From Synechococcus sp. J7-Johnson (GTDB lineage: Bacteria > Cyanobacteriota > Cyanobacteriia > PCC-6307 > Cyanobiaceae): a stretch of 64,000 nucleotides of DNA. The notes under the pieces are model-generated. The model saw nothing but the letters and a program-made list of their open reading frames with translations, ran no database searches and was not told the origin of the DNA. How positions within the stretch are numbered: position 1 is the stretch's first letter; each line of letters begins with the position of its first letter. Below, one piece after another: positions 38,886 through 47,197 of the stretch. The translations under genes were made by a program, and so were the position numbers. The stretch spans positions 1 through 64,000 of the forward strand of contig NZ_JAGQBU010000014.1 in assembly GCF_024345795.1 (NCBI RefSeq), written 5' to 3'.

Positions 38886-38892
38886 CGCCGGC
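38848..38892. repeat. Three tandem 15-bp units at the hoxH/hoxW junction
   Basis: CTGCTCAACGCCGGC, CTGCTCAACTCCGGC and CTGGTCAACGCCGGC follow head to tail, spanning the hoxH stop and the hoxW start. Read on the coding strand each unit encodes (M/L)(T/S)RPx and supplies a potential TTG start. Confidence 0.85.
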
Positions 38893-40351
38893 GTTCGGCC
38901 AGGATCTGCCCGTCGGCTGAAAGGAGCTGCAGGTGCAGGGGCATCTGCCCCGCCGCATGGGTGGAGCAGGAAAGGCAGGGATCGAAGCAGCGGATGCCCG
39001 CCTCGACCCGATTGAGCATGGCCTCGGGAATCTCGGTGCCGGCCGGCACCGGATCAGGGATGTACTCCTTGGCGATCTGGTGGACGGTCTTGTTCATCGC
39101 CAGATTGTTCTGGCCGGTGGCAATGATCAGGTTTACCCGGGTCAGCAGGCCGTCGTCATTGACCTGGTAATGGTGAAAGAGGGTGCCGCGCGGCGCCTCA
39201 CTCACCCCCACCGCCTCGTTGCGGTTGAGGCTGGCGCGGGACCGGACCCGGCTGTTTCTGCACTCCGGATCATTCACCAGCTGCTCGATCGCTTCGAGGC
39301 AGGCCACGATCTCCACCAACCGGGCATGGTGATAGGCGAAGGAGCTGGTTGCCACCCGGCCGCTGCGGTCGCGCAACTCCTCGAGTTCCCTGTCGGCCCA
39401 GGGGGTGCCGATCGAATCGCAGACATTGAGCCGGGCCAGGGGGCCCACCCGGTAGATCCCATCTGGGTATCCCAGGGGTTTGTAATAGGGGAACTTGAGG
39501 TAGCTCCAGGGTTCCACCGCTTCCCCCAGGAAGGAGGCGTAGTCGTCCTCGCTGAGGCCATCCGCCACGATCGTGCCGTCGGGGGCGCGGAAGCGGAGCA
39601 TCCCATCGATGTGTTCCCACCTGCCATCGGGGGTCACCAGACCCATGAACAGGCTGGGGAAATCACCGAAAACCCGCTGCTCCTTCTGCAGGGGGCCATC
39701 GAGAAGGGTCTTGTAGAGACCGAGCGCCAGGGTGATGGTGGCCTTCGCTTCGGGGAGGCGATCCAGGATCCAGTCCCTTGCTTCGACACTGAGGCGCGTG
39801 CGCACGCCGCCGGGGACCGCCCAGGCGGAGTGGATCTTGCGACCGCCGAGCAGTTCCAGGATCTGCTGGCCGAACTGCCGCAGGCGGATGCCAGCCCGGG
39901 CCAGATCAGGATCGGCTGCCATCAGCCCGAAGACATTGCGCTTCGCCGGATCGCTCTCCCAGCCCAGCAGGAAGTCGGGGCTGCTGAGGTGGAAGAAGGA
40001 GAGGGCGTGGCTCTGGGTGAGCTGAGCCAGATTGAGCAGGCGCCGCAGCTTGTCGGCGGCTGGGGGGATCTGCACGGCCAGGAGCTTGTCGCCGGTCTTG
40101 GCGGCGCAGAGCAGGTGGCTCACCGGGCAGATGCCGCAGATGCGGGCGGTGATGCCCGCCATCTCGGTGAACGGGCGGCACTCGCAGAATTTCTCGAAGC
40201 CGCGATATTCCACCACGTGGAAGCGGGTGTCGATCAGGTGGCCGGCTGCATCGAGGTGGAGGGTGATCTTGGCGTGCCCTTCGATGCGGGTGACCGGATC
40301 GATGACGACGGTGCGGGTCATGGCGGCAGCAGCGGGGGGACGGGACTCCAT
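38882..40351 (-). CDS. hoxH: Bidirectional [NiFe] hydrogenase large subunit
   Basis: Catalytic subunit of the NAD(P)-linked bidirectional hydrogenase. ATG at 40351 overlaps the hoxY stop (ATGA) and gives 489 aa; the conserved part begins at [19 protein letters not shown]. Nickel/iron ligands: [11 protein letters not shown] (N-terminal CxxC) and DPCLSCSTH (C-terminal CxxC). About 24 residues follow the final His, ending AERRR; this is the peptide expected to be cut off by HoxW. All ligands are intact, so the enzyme should be functional. Confidence 0.97.
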   Translation of the reverse strand: MESRPPAAAAMTRTVVIDPVTRIEGHAKITLHLDAAGHLIDTRFHVVEYRGFEKFCECRPFTEMAGITARICGICPVSHLLCAAKTGDKLLAVQIPPAADKLRRLLNLAQLTQSHALSFFHLSSPDFLLGWESDPAKRNVFGLMAADPDLARAGIRLRQFGQQILELLGGRKIHSAWAVPGGVRTRLSVEARDWILDRLPEAKATITLALGLYKTLLDGPLQKEQRVFGDFPSLFMGLVTPDGRWEHIDGMLRFRAPDGTIVADGLSEDDYASFLGEAVEPWSYLKFPYYKPLGYPDGIYRVGPLARLNVCDSIGTPWADRELEELRDRSGRVATSSFAYHHARLVEIVACLEAIEQLVNDPECRNSRVRSRASLNRNEAVGVSEAPRGTLFHHYQVNDDGLLTRVNLIIATGQNNLAMNKTVHQIAKEYIPDPVPAGTEIPEAMLNRVEAGIRCFDPCLSCSTHAAGQMPLHLQLLSADGQILAERRR

Positions 40352-40983
40352 CAGCCGAATCGGATCATCTCGGCCCCTTCCATCACCGGCCGCTCTCCGG
40401 CCAGCAGCGGGGCGATCGCCTCCTTGATCCGCTGGGCCGAGGGTGGGCATCCGGGCAGGAACAGGTCGACGGCGATCACCTCATGCAGGGGCAGCACCCG
40501 TGGCAGCAGCTCGGGCACGATCCCGGGGGCGAAGGGGAGCTGGGCTCCGGTGTCAGCCAGTTCGAGATAGCCCCGCTCCAGAACCGCCTGCTGACTGCTG
40601 CCATCGGCGCTGGCCAAGAGGTTGCGCAGACCCGGCACGTTCGCGGTGACGGCGCAGTCACCGAACGAGATCACCAGCCGCGTGCGCTGGCGCACGATGC
40701 GGGCCAGCTCGAGATTGTCCACGTTGGCCACCGCGCCCTCCACTAGGCACACATCGACGTTCTCGGGGTAGGTCTTGGTGTCGATCCCCACGGGTGAAAA
40801 GACCACATCGGCCACAGCGGCCAGATCGAAGAGAAATTCGTCGAGATCCAGAAACGACATGTGGCAGCCCGAGCAGCCCGCCAGCCAGACGGTGGCCAGC
40901 CGCAGCTTGGGTCGATCCGGGAGCCCTGCGGCGGATGGCTCAGGCGCGGCTGGCTCAGGCGTGGATGGGTCGGGTGTGGTCAT
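40351..40983 (-). CDS. hoxY: Bidirectional [NiFe] hydrogenase small subunit
   Basis: Electron-transfer subunit holding the proximal [4Fe-4S] cluster: Cys ligands in [30 protein letters not shown] and [12 protein letters not shown]. 210 aa; like other HoxY it lacks the medial and distal clusters of uptake hydrogenases. Residues 1-~25 are a Pro/Ala-rich extension without family similarity. ATG at 40983 overlaps the hoxU stop (ATGA). Confidence 0.97.
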   Translation of the reverse strand: MTTPDPSTPEPAAPEPSAAGLPDRPKLRLATVWLAGCSGCHMSFLDLDEFLFDLAAVADVVFSPVGIDTKTYPENVDVCLVEGAVANVDNLELARIVRQRTRLVISFGDCAVTANVPGLRNLLASADGSSQQAVLERGYLELADTGAQLPFAPGIVPELLPRVLPLHEVIAVDLFLPGCPPSAQRIKEAIAPLLAGERPVMEGAEMIRFG

Positions 40984-41699
40984 TGGTTTCTCCAGACGTG
41001 CTCGTCGCGGGCGGCCTTGAGCAGGGCGGGGCGGTCGCTGTGGCGCAGCTTCTCGGCGGTGGTGTCTTCCTTGTGGAAGATGGCTCCGGTGGGACATACG
41101 TCGACACACTTGCCGCAGTTGGTGCAGGCCTCCACTTCTCCCCAGGGCTGATCCAGCCCGGCCACGATGTGGCAATGGCTGCCGCGGCTGCCCACGTCCC
41201 AGACGTGCGCCCCTTCGATCTCATCGCAGACCCGCACACAGCGGGTACAGAGGATGCAGCGGTTGTGGTCGATGGCGAACAGCGGATGGGACGCGTCGAC
41301 GACGCGCTGGGGGTATTGATAGGGGAAGCGGGAGTGGTCCATTCCCACCTGCACGGCCACGTTCTGCAGTTCGCAGTTGCCGTTGGCCACGCAGAAGGCG
41401 CAGATGTGGTTGCCTTCCGCGAAGAACAGTTCCACGGCCATGCGGCGGTAGTCGAGCAGCTGGTGGGTGTGGGTGTGGATCGCCATCCCCTCGCTGGCAG
41501 CGGTGGTGCAGGCGGGCATGAGCCGGTTGCTTCCCTCCACCTCCACCAGACACAGCCGGCAGGCCCCCACGGGCTCGAGCCCGTCGAGGTGGCAGAGCAG
41601 GGGAATATCCACCCCGGCGGCCCGGGTGGCCTCCAGCAGGCTGACACCCTCCGGGATGGCGACCTCCTTGCCGTTCACGCTGAGAGTGATGACGCTCAT
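40980..41699 (-). CDS. hoxU: Hydrogenase diaphorase subunit HoxU
   Basis: Fe-S relay subunit between HoxF and HoxY, similar to the N-terminus of complex I NuoG. 239 aa. [2Fe-2S] site: [21 protein letters not shown]; His/Cys site: [15 protein letters not shown]; two [4Fe-4S] sites: [14 protein letters not shown] and [16 protein letters not shown]. The start overlaps the hoxF stop by 4 bp. Confidence 0.97.
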   Translation of the reverse strand: MSVITLSVNGKEVAIPEGVSLLEATRAAGVDIPLLCHLDGLEPVGACRLCLVEVEGSNRLMPACTTAASEGMAIHTHTHQLLDYRRMAVELFFAEGNHICAFCVANGNCELQNVAVQVGMDHSRFPYQYPQRVVDASHPLFAIDHNRCILCTRCVRVCDEIEGAHVWDVGSRGSHCHIVAGLDQPWGEVEACTNCGKCVDVCPTGAIFHKEDTTAEKLRHSDRPALLKAARDEHVWRNQ

Positions 41700-43303
41700 G
41701 GCTGCTCACACAGGGCGGGCTGACGGCAGGCCGCTTCGTATTCGTGGCGGAAGTAGCGCAGGGTGCTGAGCACCGGGTTGGGAGCTGACTGCCCGAGGCC
41801 GCAGAGGCTGGTGGCTTTCACCATGCGGCACAGCGCATCCAGCTTCGCCATGTCGGCGGGGCTGGCGCGCCGCTCGACGAATCTGTCGAGCAGCTGGGCG
41901 AGCTGCACGGTGCCGGCGCGGCACGGCACGCATTTGCCGCAGCTTTCGTTGACGCTGAAGCGCATGAAGTGGCGCGCCACTTCCGGCATCGAGGTGGTTT
42001 CTCCCATCACCACCATGCCGCCCGAGCCCATCATCGAACCCAGTTCCATCAGGCTTTCGTAGTCGACCGGGGTATCGAGCAGCTCGGCGGGGATGCAGCC
42101 TCCGGAGGGGCCGCCGGTCTGCACGGCCTTGATCGGCGAGCCGTCGGGGACGCCGCCGCCGATCACCTCCACGACGCTGCGCAGAGTGGTACCCATCGGC
42201 ACCTCCACCAGGCCGGTGTTGGTCACGGCGCCGGAGAGCGCGAACACCTTGGTGCCCTTGCTGCCGGCCGTCCCCATCGAGGCGTACCAGTCGCCGCCCT
42301 CGCGCAGGATCACCGGCACGGCCGCCATCGTCTCGACGTTGTTGATCAGGGTGGGCGCGCCCCACAGCCCGGACTGGGCCGGGTAGGGGGGGCGGGGCCT
42401 GGGCATGCCTCGCTGCCCCTGGATCGACTGCAGCAGGGCAGTTTCTTCGCCGCAGACGTAGGCGCCCGCCCCGACGCGCACCTCGATCGTCAGAGAGAAG
42501 GAGGTGCCATCGATGCCGTTGCCGAGCAGCCCGGCGCGCCGGGCCTGCTGCAGGGCCTTGCGCAGCCGCTCCACCGCCAGGGGGTATTCGGCGCGGACAT
42601 ATACGTAGCCCCGGTCGGCACCGACGGCATAGGCCGCGATGGCGAGACCCTCCAGCAGCCGGTGCGGATCGCTCTCGAGAACACTGCGATCCATGAAGGC
42701 ACCGGGATCGCCTTCGTCTGCGTTGCAGACCACATAGCGGGGACCGGGCGGCTGCAGGGCCACCGTGTCCCACTTCAGACCCGTGGGGTAACCCCCGCCT
42801 CCCCGTCCGCGCAGACCGCTGCGCTTCACCTGCTCCCGGACCTCCTCCGGGGTGAGTTCATGCAGGCAGCGGCGCAGCTGGCTGTAGGTCCCGAAGGCGA
42901 TCGCATCGTCGATCGATTCGGGATCCACCTGGCCGCAGCCTTCCAGCACCACGGACGATTGGAGGGCGAAGAAGGGCAGCTGGGGGTCAAGCCGGCTGGT
43001 CTGAAGGGTGTCGTTGCCGTGGTCGCCGAGGCGGGCGGCCTCGATCAGGGCGCCCGCCTCGGTGGGTGGAACGGCGCCATAGAGGGTGGTGCCGCCGGGG
43101 CCGTCGCAGGCCACCAGTGGCCCCCTGCCGCACAGCCGCAGGCAGCCCACCGGTTTGATCGCAAGCTCCTGGGCCGTGTGGCCTGCGGCATCCCGGGCCG
43201 CTTCCAGGGCGGCCTGCAACTCCTCGCTGCCGGCGCTGCGGCAGCCGCTGGCCCCGCAGCAGCGCAGCTGACGGGCAGGGGTGGTTGAGCCAGAGCTGCT
43301 CAT
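41696..43303 (-). CDS. hoxF: Hydrogenase diaphorase subunit HoxF (NAD(P)H/FMN)
   Basis: Flavoprotein module exchanging electrons with NAD(P)H or ferredoxin/flavodoxin. 535 aa: a thioredoxin-like [2Fe-2S] domain (~10-95; CCGASGCRSAG, then VGCLRLCGRGP), NADH/FMN domain (SGLRGRGGGGYPTGLKWDT ~residue 165, VCNADEGDPGAF, CGEETALLQSI), and a C-terminal [4Fe-4S] ESCGKCVPCRAGTVQ with TSLCGLGQSAPNPV. Complete and canonical. Coupled to hoxE by a 4-bp overlap. Confidence 0.97.
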   Translation of the reverse strand: MSSSGSTTPARQLRCCGASGCRSAGSEELQAALEAARDAAGHTAQELAIKPVGCLRLCGRGPLVACDGPGGTTLYGAVPPTEAGALIEAARLGDHGNDTLQTSRLDPQLPFFALQSSVVLEGCGQVDPESIDDAIAFGTYSQLRRCLHELTPEEVREQVKRSGLRGRGGGGYPTGLKWDTVALQPPGPRYVVCNADEGDPGAFMDRSVLESDPHRLLEGLAIAAYAVGADRGYVYVRAEYPLAVERLRKALQQARRAGLLGNGIDGTSFSLTIEVRVGAGAYVCGEETALLQSIQGQRGMPRPRPPYPAQSGLWGAPTLINNVETMAAVPVILREGGDWYASMGTAGSKGTKVFALSGAVTNTGLVEVPMGTTLRSVVEVIGGGVPDGSPIKAVQTGGPSGGCIPAELLDTPVDYESLMELGSMMGSGGMVVMGETTSMPEVARHFMRFSVNESCGKCVPCRAGTVQLAQLLDRFVERRASPADMAKLDALCRMVKATSLCGLGQSAPNPVLSTLRYFRHEYEAACRQPALCEQP

Positions 43304-43848
43304 GCGGGCACCGCTCCTGCTGCCGGCATGCCCGTGCTCTCGAGCACGGCATCGAGGGCCTCGGGCTGATCAATCGGCAGCTTCGTGACCAGCACACCGT
43401 CGACAACCAGCACCGGCGCCTGGCCGCAGGCACCAAGGCAGCTCACATGCTGGACGGCCCAGATGCCGTTGCCGGCCGGGTCATCGAGTTTGACCCCGAG
43501 CCGTTGCTCGAGGCGGGCAGCGACGTCGGCCCCCCCTTTGACGAAACAGGCTGTACCCAGGCAGACGGCGCAACGGTGGGGTGTGGGGGGCTCCAGCGTG
43601 AAGAGGTGATAGAAGCTGGCCACTCCGTAGACCCGGCTCAAGGGCATCCGCAGCTGGCGGGCCACCTGATCAAGAGCCTGTTTCGGGAGATAGCCATGGA
43701 TCTCCTGGACCTGGTGGAGCACCTCGATCAGGGCATCGGGCTGGGCCCCATGCCGGCGGATGACCTGGGCAATTTTGCGGCTGGCGATCTCCTCGGCCGA
43801 AGGGGATGGCTTGGATGCGGCGGGTCGGGCCGGGCTGGTTGCGGTCAT
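43300..43848 (-). CDS. hoxE: Hydrogenase diaphorase subunit HoxE
   Basis: Thioredoxin-like [2Fe-2S] subunit (NuoE type) of the bidirectional hydrogenase, thought to help ferredoxin interaction. 182 aa. It has IHGYLPKQALDQVARQL, YGVASFYHLF, and cluster ligands in VCLGTACFVKGGA and VSCLGACGQAPVLVV. First gene of the hox-hyp array on the minus strand, with ATG at 43848. Confidence 0.96.
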   Translation of the reverse strand: MTATSPARPAASKPSPSAEEIASRKIAQVIRRHGAQPDALIEVLHQVQEIHGYLPKQALDQVARQLRMPLSRVYGVASFYHLFTLEPPTPHRCAVCLGTACFVKGGADVAARLEQRLGVKLDDPAGNGIWAVQHVSCLGACGQAPVLVVDGVLVTKLPIDQPEALDAVLESTGMPAAGAVPA

Positions 43849-44094
43849 GCGCTTTTCCGCACTCCATCCATTTGTTAGCCACGGTTTCGGCCGCAGGCAT
43901 TCAGCCGGGGGGACGTGCGGGGGATTGCTGACATCGGCCTGATGCCGTTCGCGCTACTCGGCGCAACCCTATCGATCAGGATCGCGGCTGACTGGCCAGA
44001 TCAGGCCGTCATCTCCAGGCCAGAAGGGCTCGCCACGGCCGTCGGCCTGCACCACAGCTCCACAGCACCACAGCTTCACATTGCGCCACACGCC
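43849..44094. promoter_or_regulatory. Divergent intergenic region, hoxE promoter side and coq4 promoter side
   Basis: 246 bp between hoxE and the coq4-like gene must hold the main promoter of the whole hydrogenase array. On the minus strand a TAACAA-like element lies ~30 bp before the hoxE ATG. A CTGGCC/GGCCAG inverted repeat spans roughly 43994-44025. I could not identify a convincing LexA, AbrB or NtcA site by eye. Confidence 0.45.
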
Positions 44095-44868
44095 ATGGGT
44101 TTCCGCTTCCTCAACTCGATCGCCTCCCAGCACAACCTGCAGGACTTCCTCGAACTCGTCGACCTGGCGGTGGGGGGCGGTAAGGACGCGGGGAATGTGT
44201 TTCTGCTGTCCCATCGGTTGCGGGAGTCGAATCCGATGAAACTGTGCACCCGGATCCTGGAGAAGGACCCGGCCTCCGCCGCCCTGATCAAGGAACGCCG
44301 GCTCTGCGGCCCCTACGACGTGGAGGCCTTGGCAGCCCTGCCCAAGGGCACGCTCGGACACACCTACGCCTCGGTGCTCAACGCCCACGGCTACGACATC
44401 AACTTCTTCCCTGAACCAGCCTTCTACAACAACCTGGAGACCGAAGCCGACTACATCAATTACCGGGTGTTCGCCACCCACGATCTCCACCACATCCTCA
44501 GCGGCTACAGCCTCGACAACTACGGGGAGATCGGGGTGATCAGCATCAGCGTGGGACAGTTCAACCATCCAGGTCTGGGCTTCACCGATCTGGTGTCGCT
44601 GATGCTCAGCTGGCTGATGGGCAGCACCCCCGCCGCCGAACTCAGCAGCGTTGAGGATCAGGCACGCACGGCCAGGGCCATTCTGCGGCTGATCGTGGAT
44701 GGCCTCGATACCGGTGCCGCCGCCCAGCGGCTCTTCCCGGTGATCTGGGAGGAGCGCATGGGGCAGGACCTCGAGGAACTGCGCGCCGAGCTGGGCGTGA
44801 TCCCGGTGCGTGAGGGTGTGCGCAGCTGGTACAGCAACCCGGCGGTGGCCGCGGCTCTGGCAGCCTGA
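44095..44868 (+). CDS. Coq4 family protein
   Basis: Homologue of the ubiquinone-biosynthesis protein COQ4, 257 aa from ATG at 44095. The metal-binding signature HDxxH-x11-E is complete in HDLHHILSGYSLDNYGE at ~residue 125-141. Nearby YINYRVFATHD and GQFNHPGLGF are family-like. Cyanobacteria make plastoquinone, not ubiquinone, so the role here is not defined; a quinone or other isoprenoid-ring decarboxylation/hydroxylation is possible. The open frame extends 180 bp upstream without similarity. The next gene is a membrane desaturase-family enzyme, 143 bp away. Confidence 0.88.
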   Translation: MGFRFLNSIASQHNLQDFLELVDLAVGGGKDAGNVFLLSHRLRESNPMKLCTRILEKDPASAALIKERRLCGPYDVEALAALPKGTLGHTYASVLNAHGYDINFFPEPAFYNNLETEADYINYRVFATHDLHHILSGYSLDNYGEIGVISISVGQFNHPGLGFTDLVSLMLSWLMGSTPAAELSSVEDQARTARAILRLIVDGLDTGAAAQRLFPVIWEERMGQDLEELRAELGVIPVREGVRSWYSNPAVAAALAA

Positions 44869-45011
44869 GTCTCCGGTCCCGGAGCCAGCGCGATCCCGCC
44901 GGTTCAGACCATCCAGAGGTGCCCTTCACCCGTCTGGGGTGGCTTTCTGTTAAGAATGGTGATCGCCAAGTAGGGAGCACGAGGCTCTTTGCGGGCTCGT
45001 TCCGAATCTCT

Positions 45012-46172
45012 TTGTCCGATATCACCATTTCCGCAGCGCCCGTCGAAGCTTCTGGTTCAGCCTTGGCATGGCCGCCTCTGGAGCCCCTGGCAGTTGCTCG
45101 TCAACTGCGTCCCTTGCTGCCTGCTGAGGCGTTTAAGACCGACCCGGCCAGGCTGGGTCTGATTCCTATCAACCTGGCAATCCTGGCGCTCGGATGGCAA
45201 ATCGCTTCCCAGCTCGACCGTCTTCCCCTGGCCGCGCTGCTGCTATGGCTCCCCTTTGCGGTGGTGATGGGTAACAGCGTCTTCGTCCTGGGGCTATTAG
45301 CTCATGACCTGATGCACGGCAGCTTGCCGCGGCAGCGGCCGCTGCGGCGGCTGGTTGGGCTGGTGGCATTCAGCGTGTCGTGGATGACCCCAACCCTCTG
45401 GCAGGCAGTGCATAACCGCGAACACCATGGCCACACCAATGGCTTGGTGGATACTGATCGGAGCTATCTCGAGAGTCAACCCAGCAGCTGGGGCAAGCGC
45501 CTGTTTCGCTGGATCGCGCCCTCCAGCGAGGTGCATCCGTTGATCCTGGCCCTAGGTATGACCAGTGCCTGGCCGTTGCACCACTTCCGCACGACCTGTT
45601 CGGTGCTTCTCTTCAACACCGCCAATACTCTTTTCACTCCGGCAGCCTTTCAGGTGAGCAAGGTTGAGCGCAAGGCCATCGCCCTTGAGCTGATGGTTGT
45701 GGTTGCCCTCCATGCTGGGTTAATCAGCTGGATCGGTCTTCGGCCAGTTCCACTATTGCTTGGGTACTTCTTGCCCCTATGGGTAGGCTATGCGATTTCG
45801 ATGGTCTATATCTACACCAATCACATGCTTTCCCCGCTCACCGAGGATAATGATCCATTGGTGAGTTCGCTCTCCCTTCTGGTGCCGGCATGGATCGATC
45901 TGCTGCACTTCAACTTTTCCCACCATTCCGAACATCATGTTTTTCCAGGTCTAAATACCAACTATTATCCTAAAGTAAGAGAGTTGTTGTTGGCTCATCA
46001 CCCTAGTCTTTTTCAGCTGATGGGAATGGGTCAGGCTTGGCGGCTGATGCTCTCCACCCCGCGTTTTTACCGCGATGCCGTGACCCTGGTGAGTTCGGAT
46101 GGAACGGTGACCATGCCTGTTCCCTGTCTGACTGCTGAGAAGAACCTCCAACAGCCCGAAGTGGCTGTCTAG
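45012..46172 (+). CDS. Membrane fatty acid desaturase/ketolase superfamily protein
   Basis: Integral di-iron enzyme with all three histidine boxes: HDLMHGS, HNREHHGHT and HHSEHHVFPG. About 386 aa with four to five membrane segments (for example LIPINLAILALGWQIA, LLWLPFAVVMGNSVFVLGLL). Substrate cannot be fixed: acyl-lipid desaturase and carotenoid-modifying enzymes share this layout. TTG at 45012 (SDITISAAP...) is preferred; a GTG at 44919 in frame would add 31 residues of unusual composition. The last third uses clearly more AT-rich codons than neighbouring genes, suggesting acquisition or relaxed constraint. A relic of another desaturase lies just downstream. Confidence 0.8.
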   Translation: MSDITISAAPVEASGSALAWPPLEPLAVARQLRPLLPAEAFKTDPARLGLIPINLAILALGWQIASQLDRLPLAALLLWLPFAVVMGNSVFVLGLLAHDLMHGSLPRQRPLRRLVGLVAFSVSWMTPTLWQAVHNREHHGHTNGLVDTDRSYLESQPSSWGKRLFRWIAPSSEVHPLILALGMTSAWPLHHFRTTCSVLLFNTANTLFTPAAFQVSKVERKAIALELMVVVALHAGLISWIGLRPVPLLLGYFLPLWVGYAISMVYIYTNHMLSPLTEDNDPLVSSLSLLVPAWIDLLHFNFSHHSEHHVFPGLNTNYYPKVRELLLAHHPSLFQLMGMGQAWRLMLSTPRFYRDAVTLVSSDGTVTMPVPCLTAEKNLQQPEVAV

Positions 46173-46281
46173 GCAGACCCTGAGAGTCTCTTGCTGTCCG
46201 CCCCTATAACAGACGCCAGTAAATCTGCACAAATCCCTGTAGCTGCACCCCGTCAGGTGATACGCCCTCTCCAAGATCACC

Positions 46282-46488
46282 GTGCAGCCGTTGTTTGCCC
46301 AGAGCAAGGCGTCGCGCAAGCTCCAGTTTCCCTGTCTGATGGGGACCTCGGCAGGGCAGCTGGGACCGAGCTGGTGGAAAGCCCATCACCTGGCCCACCT
46401 CGCCGGTGAGCGGCCGTTCATCACCCTCGGCGAGGACTGGCACAACCTGAATCACGCCTGCCAATGGTCGGTGTGGCTGGGCGGATCG
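46282..46488 (+). pseudogene. Remnant of a delta-9 acyl desaturase (DesC-like)
   Basis: The frame reads HHLAHLAGERPFITLGEDWHN then LNHACQWSVWLG. This aligns by eye with the C-terminal box of acyl-CoA/acyl-lipid delta-9 desaturases, where a HLxGxRPF segment is followed ~15 residues later by GEGWHNNHHAFxxSAR. Here that spacer is deleted, the fourth position of the HNNHH box is lost, and nothing upstream resembles the rest of the enzyme. It overlaps the 3' end of the opposite-strand cupin gene. I read it as a decayed fragment, not a functional small gene. Confidence 0.55.
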
Positions 46489-46940
46489 GCTGCGCCTGCC
46501 GGCTGCGGAGGATCTGCTGGCGCGGGCACGCCCATGAGTTGCTGCCACTGAGCCCGCAGGCTGTGGGGCAGTGGCCGCGGCCTGTAGTCGCGCGGGTCGG
46601 CAGGGCCGTGACGCAGCACGGCATTAACGACCGTGGCGTAGTGGCGGCTGCTGTTGACCGCCCCGTGGGGCACGCCCGGGGGGATGCGCACCAGCAGGGG
46701 TTCGTCTTCCCGCAGGGGAATGCGCACGAGCCGGCCGTCCTCCAGCACCACCAGCTCTAGGGAACCGCGCAGGAGGATCAGCTGATCGGTCTGGCGGCGG
46801 TGGCAGAAGAGCGAGACGGGCTGATGGGGGGCCAGATCGGCGATCAGGGTTTCGTCGCTGGGCTGGGCCTGGCTGAAGAGGGCATTGCCTGAGGAGGTGC
46901 GCTCCAGCGGCACCAGTTCGACGCGTCGTGCGAGGGCCAT
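46452..46940 (-). CDS. Cupin protein, dTDP-4-dehydrorhamnose 3,5-epimerase-like
   Basis: 162-aa small cupin. Family-like segments: LFCHRRQTDQLILLRGSLEL (first cupin motif with His), EPLLVRIPPGVPHGAVNSS (second motif), and NAVLRHGPADPRDYRPRPLP. The RmlC-like reading is by pattern; catalytic His/Tyr residues cannot be verified, and a sugar-binding or regulatory role is possible. The C-terminal ~25 residues are Pro/Ala-rich and overlap the desaturase relic on the other strand. Confidence 0.75.
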   Translation of the reverse strand: MALARRVELVPLERTSSGNALFSQAQPSDETLIADLAPHQPVSLFCHRRQTDQLILLRGSLELVVLEDGRLVRIPLREDEPLLVRIPPGVPHGAVNSSRHYATVVNAVLRHGPADPRDYRPRPLPHSLRAQWQQLMGVPAPADPPQPAGAADPPSHTDHWQA

Positions 46941-47083
46941 GGGGCGGGCCTCTCGGGTTCAATGGTTTTGTCAAGATTGTTGACAAATCACTGGAGCTGT
47001 CGGCGCTGCTGCTACCGAAATGGGGTCCAGTCAGGGAATGCTGGTGTGGCTTCTGGAGCGCCAGACGCCGGCGGGTGGGGGAA

Positions 47084-47157
47084 CGGGCCGTGCTGGATTC
47101 GAACCAGCGACCGTGCGATTAGAAGTCGCATGCTCTATCCAGCTGAGCTAACGGCCC
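47084..47157 (-). tRNA. tRNA-Arg (TCT anticodon)
   Basis: 74-nt cloverleaf on the minus strand: acceptor GGGCCGT pairs with ACGGCCC, D arm AGCTCAGCTGGATAGAGC, anticodon loop CTTCTAA on a GCGA/TCGC stem, T arm CTGGTTCGAATCCAG. No encoded CCA. It lies 40 bp from the divergent HTH-protein gene. Confidence 0.97.
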
Positions 47158-47197
47158 ACTGCATCAGCCTAGATTGGGCTGCTGCGCAACTTGCTAG

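Noticed and set aside
38933-40570. 545-codon open frame on the plus strand opposite hoxH/hoxY
   Set aside because: It is antisense to fully conserved hydrogenase genes; its protein is a low-information H/G/A/E mixture typical of GC-rich antisense frames.
41969-43288. 439-codon plus-strand open frame opposite hoxF
   Set aside because: Shadow of the conserved hoxF gene with no family similarity.
43849-44094. LexA or AbrB sites in the hox promoter region
   Set aside because: These regulators are reported for other cyanobacterial hox promoters, but I could not see a convincing motif by eye.
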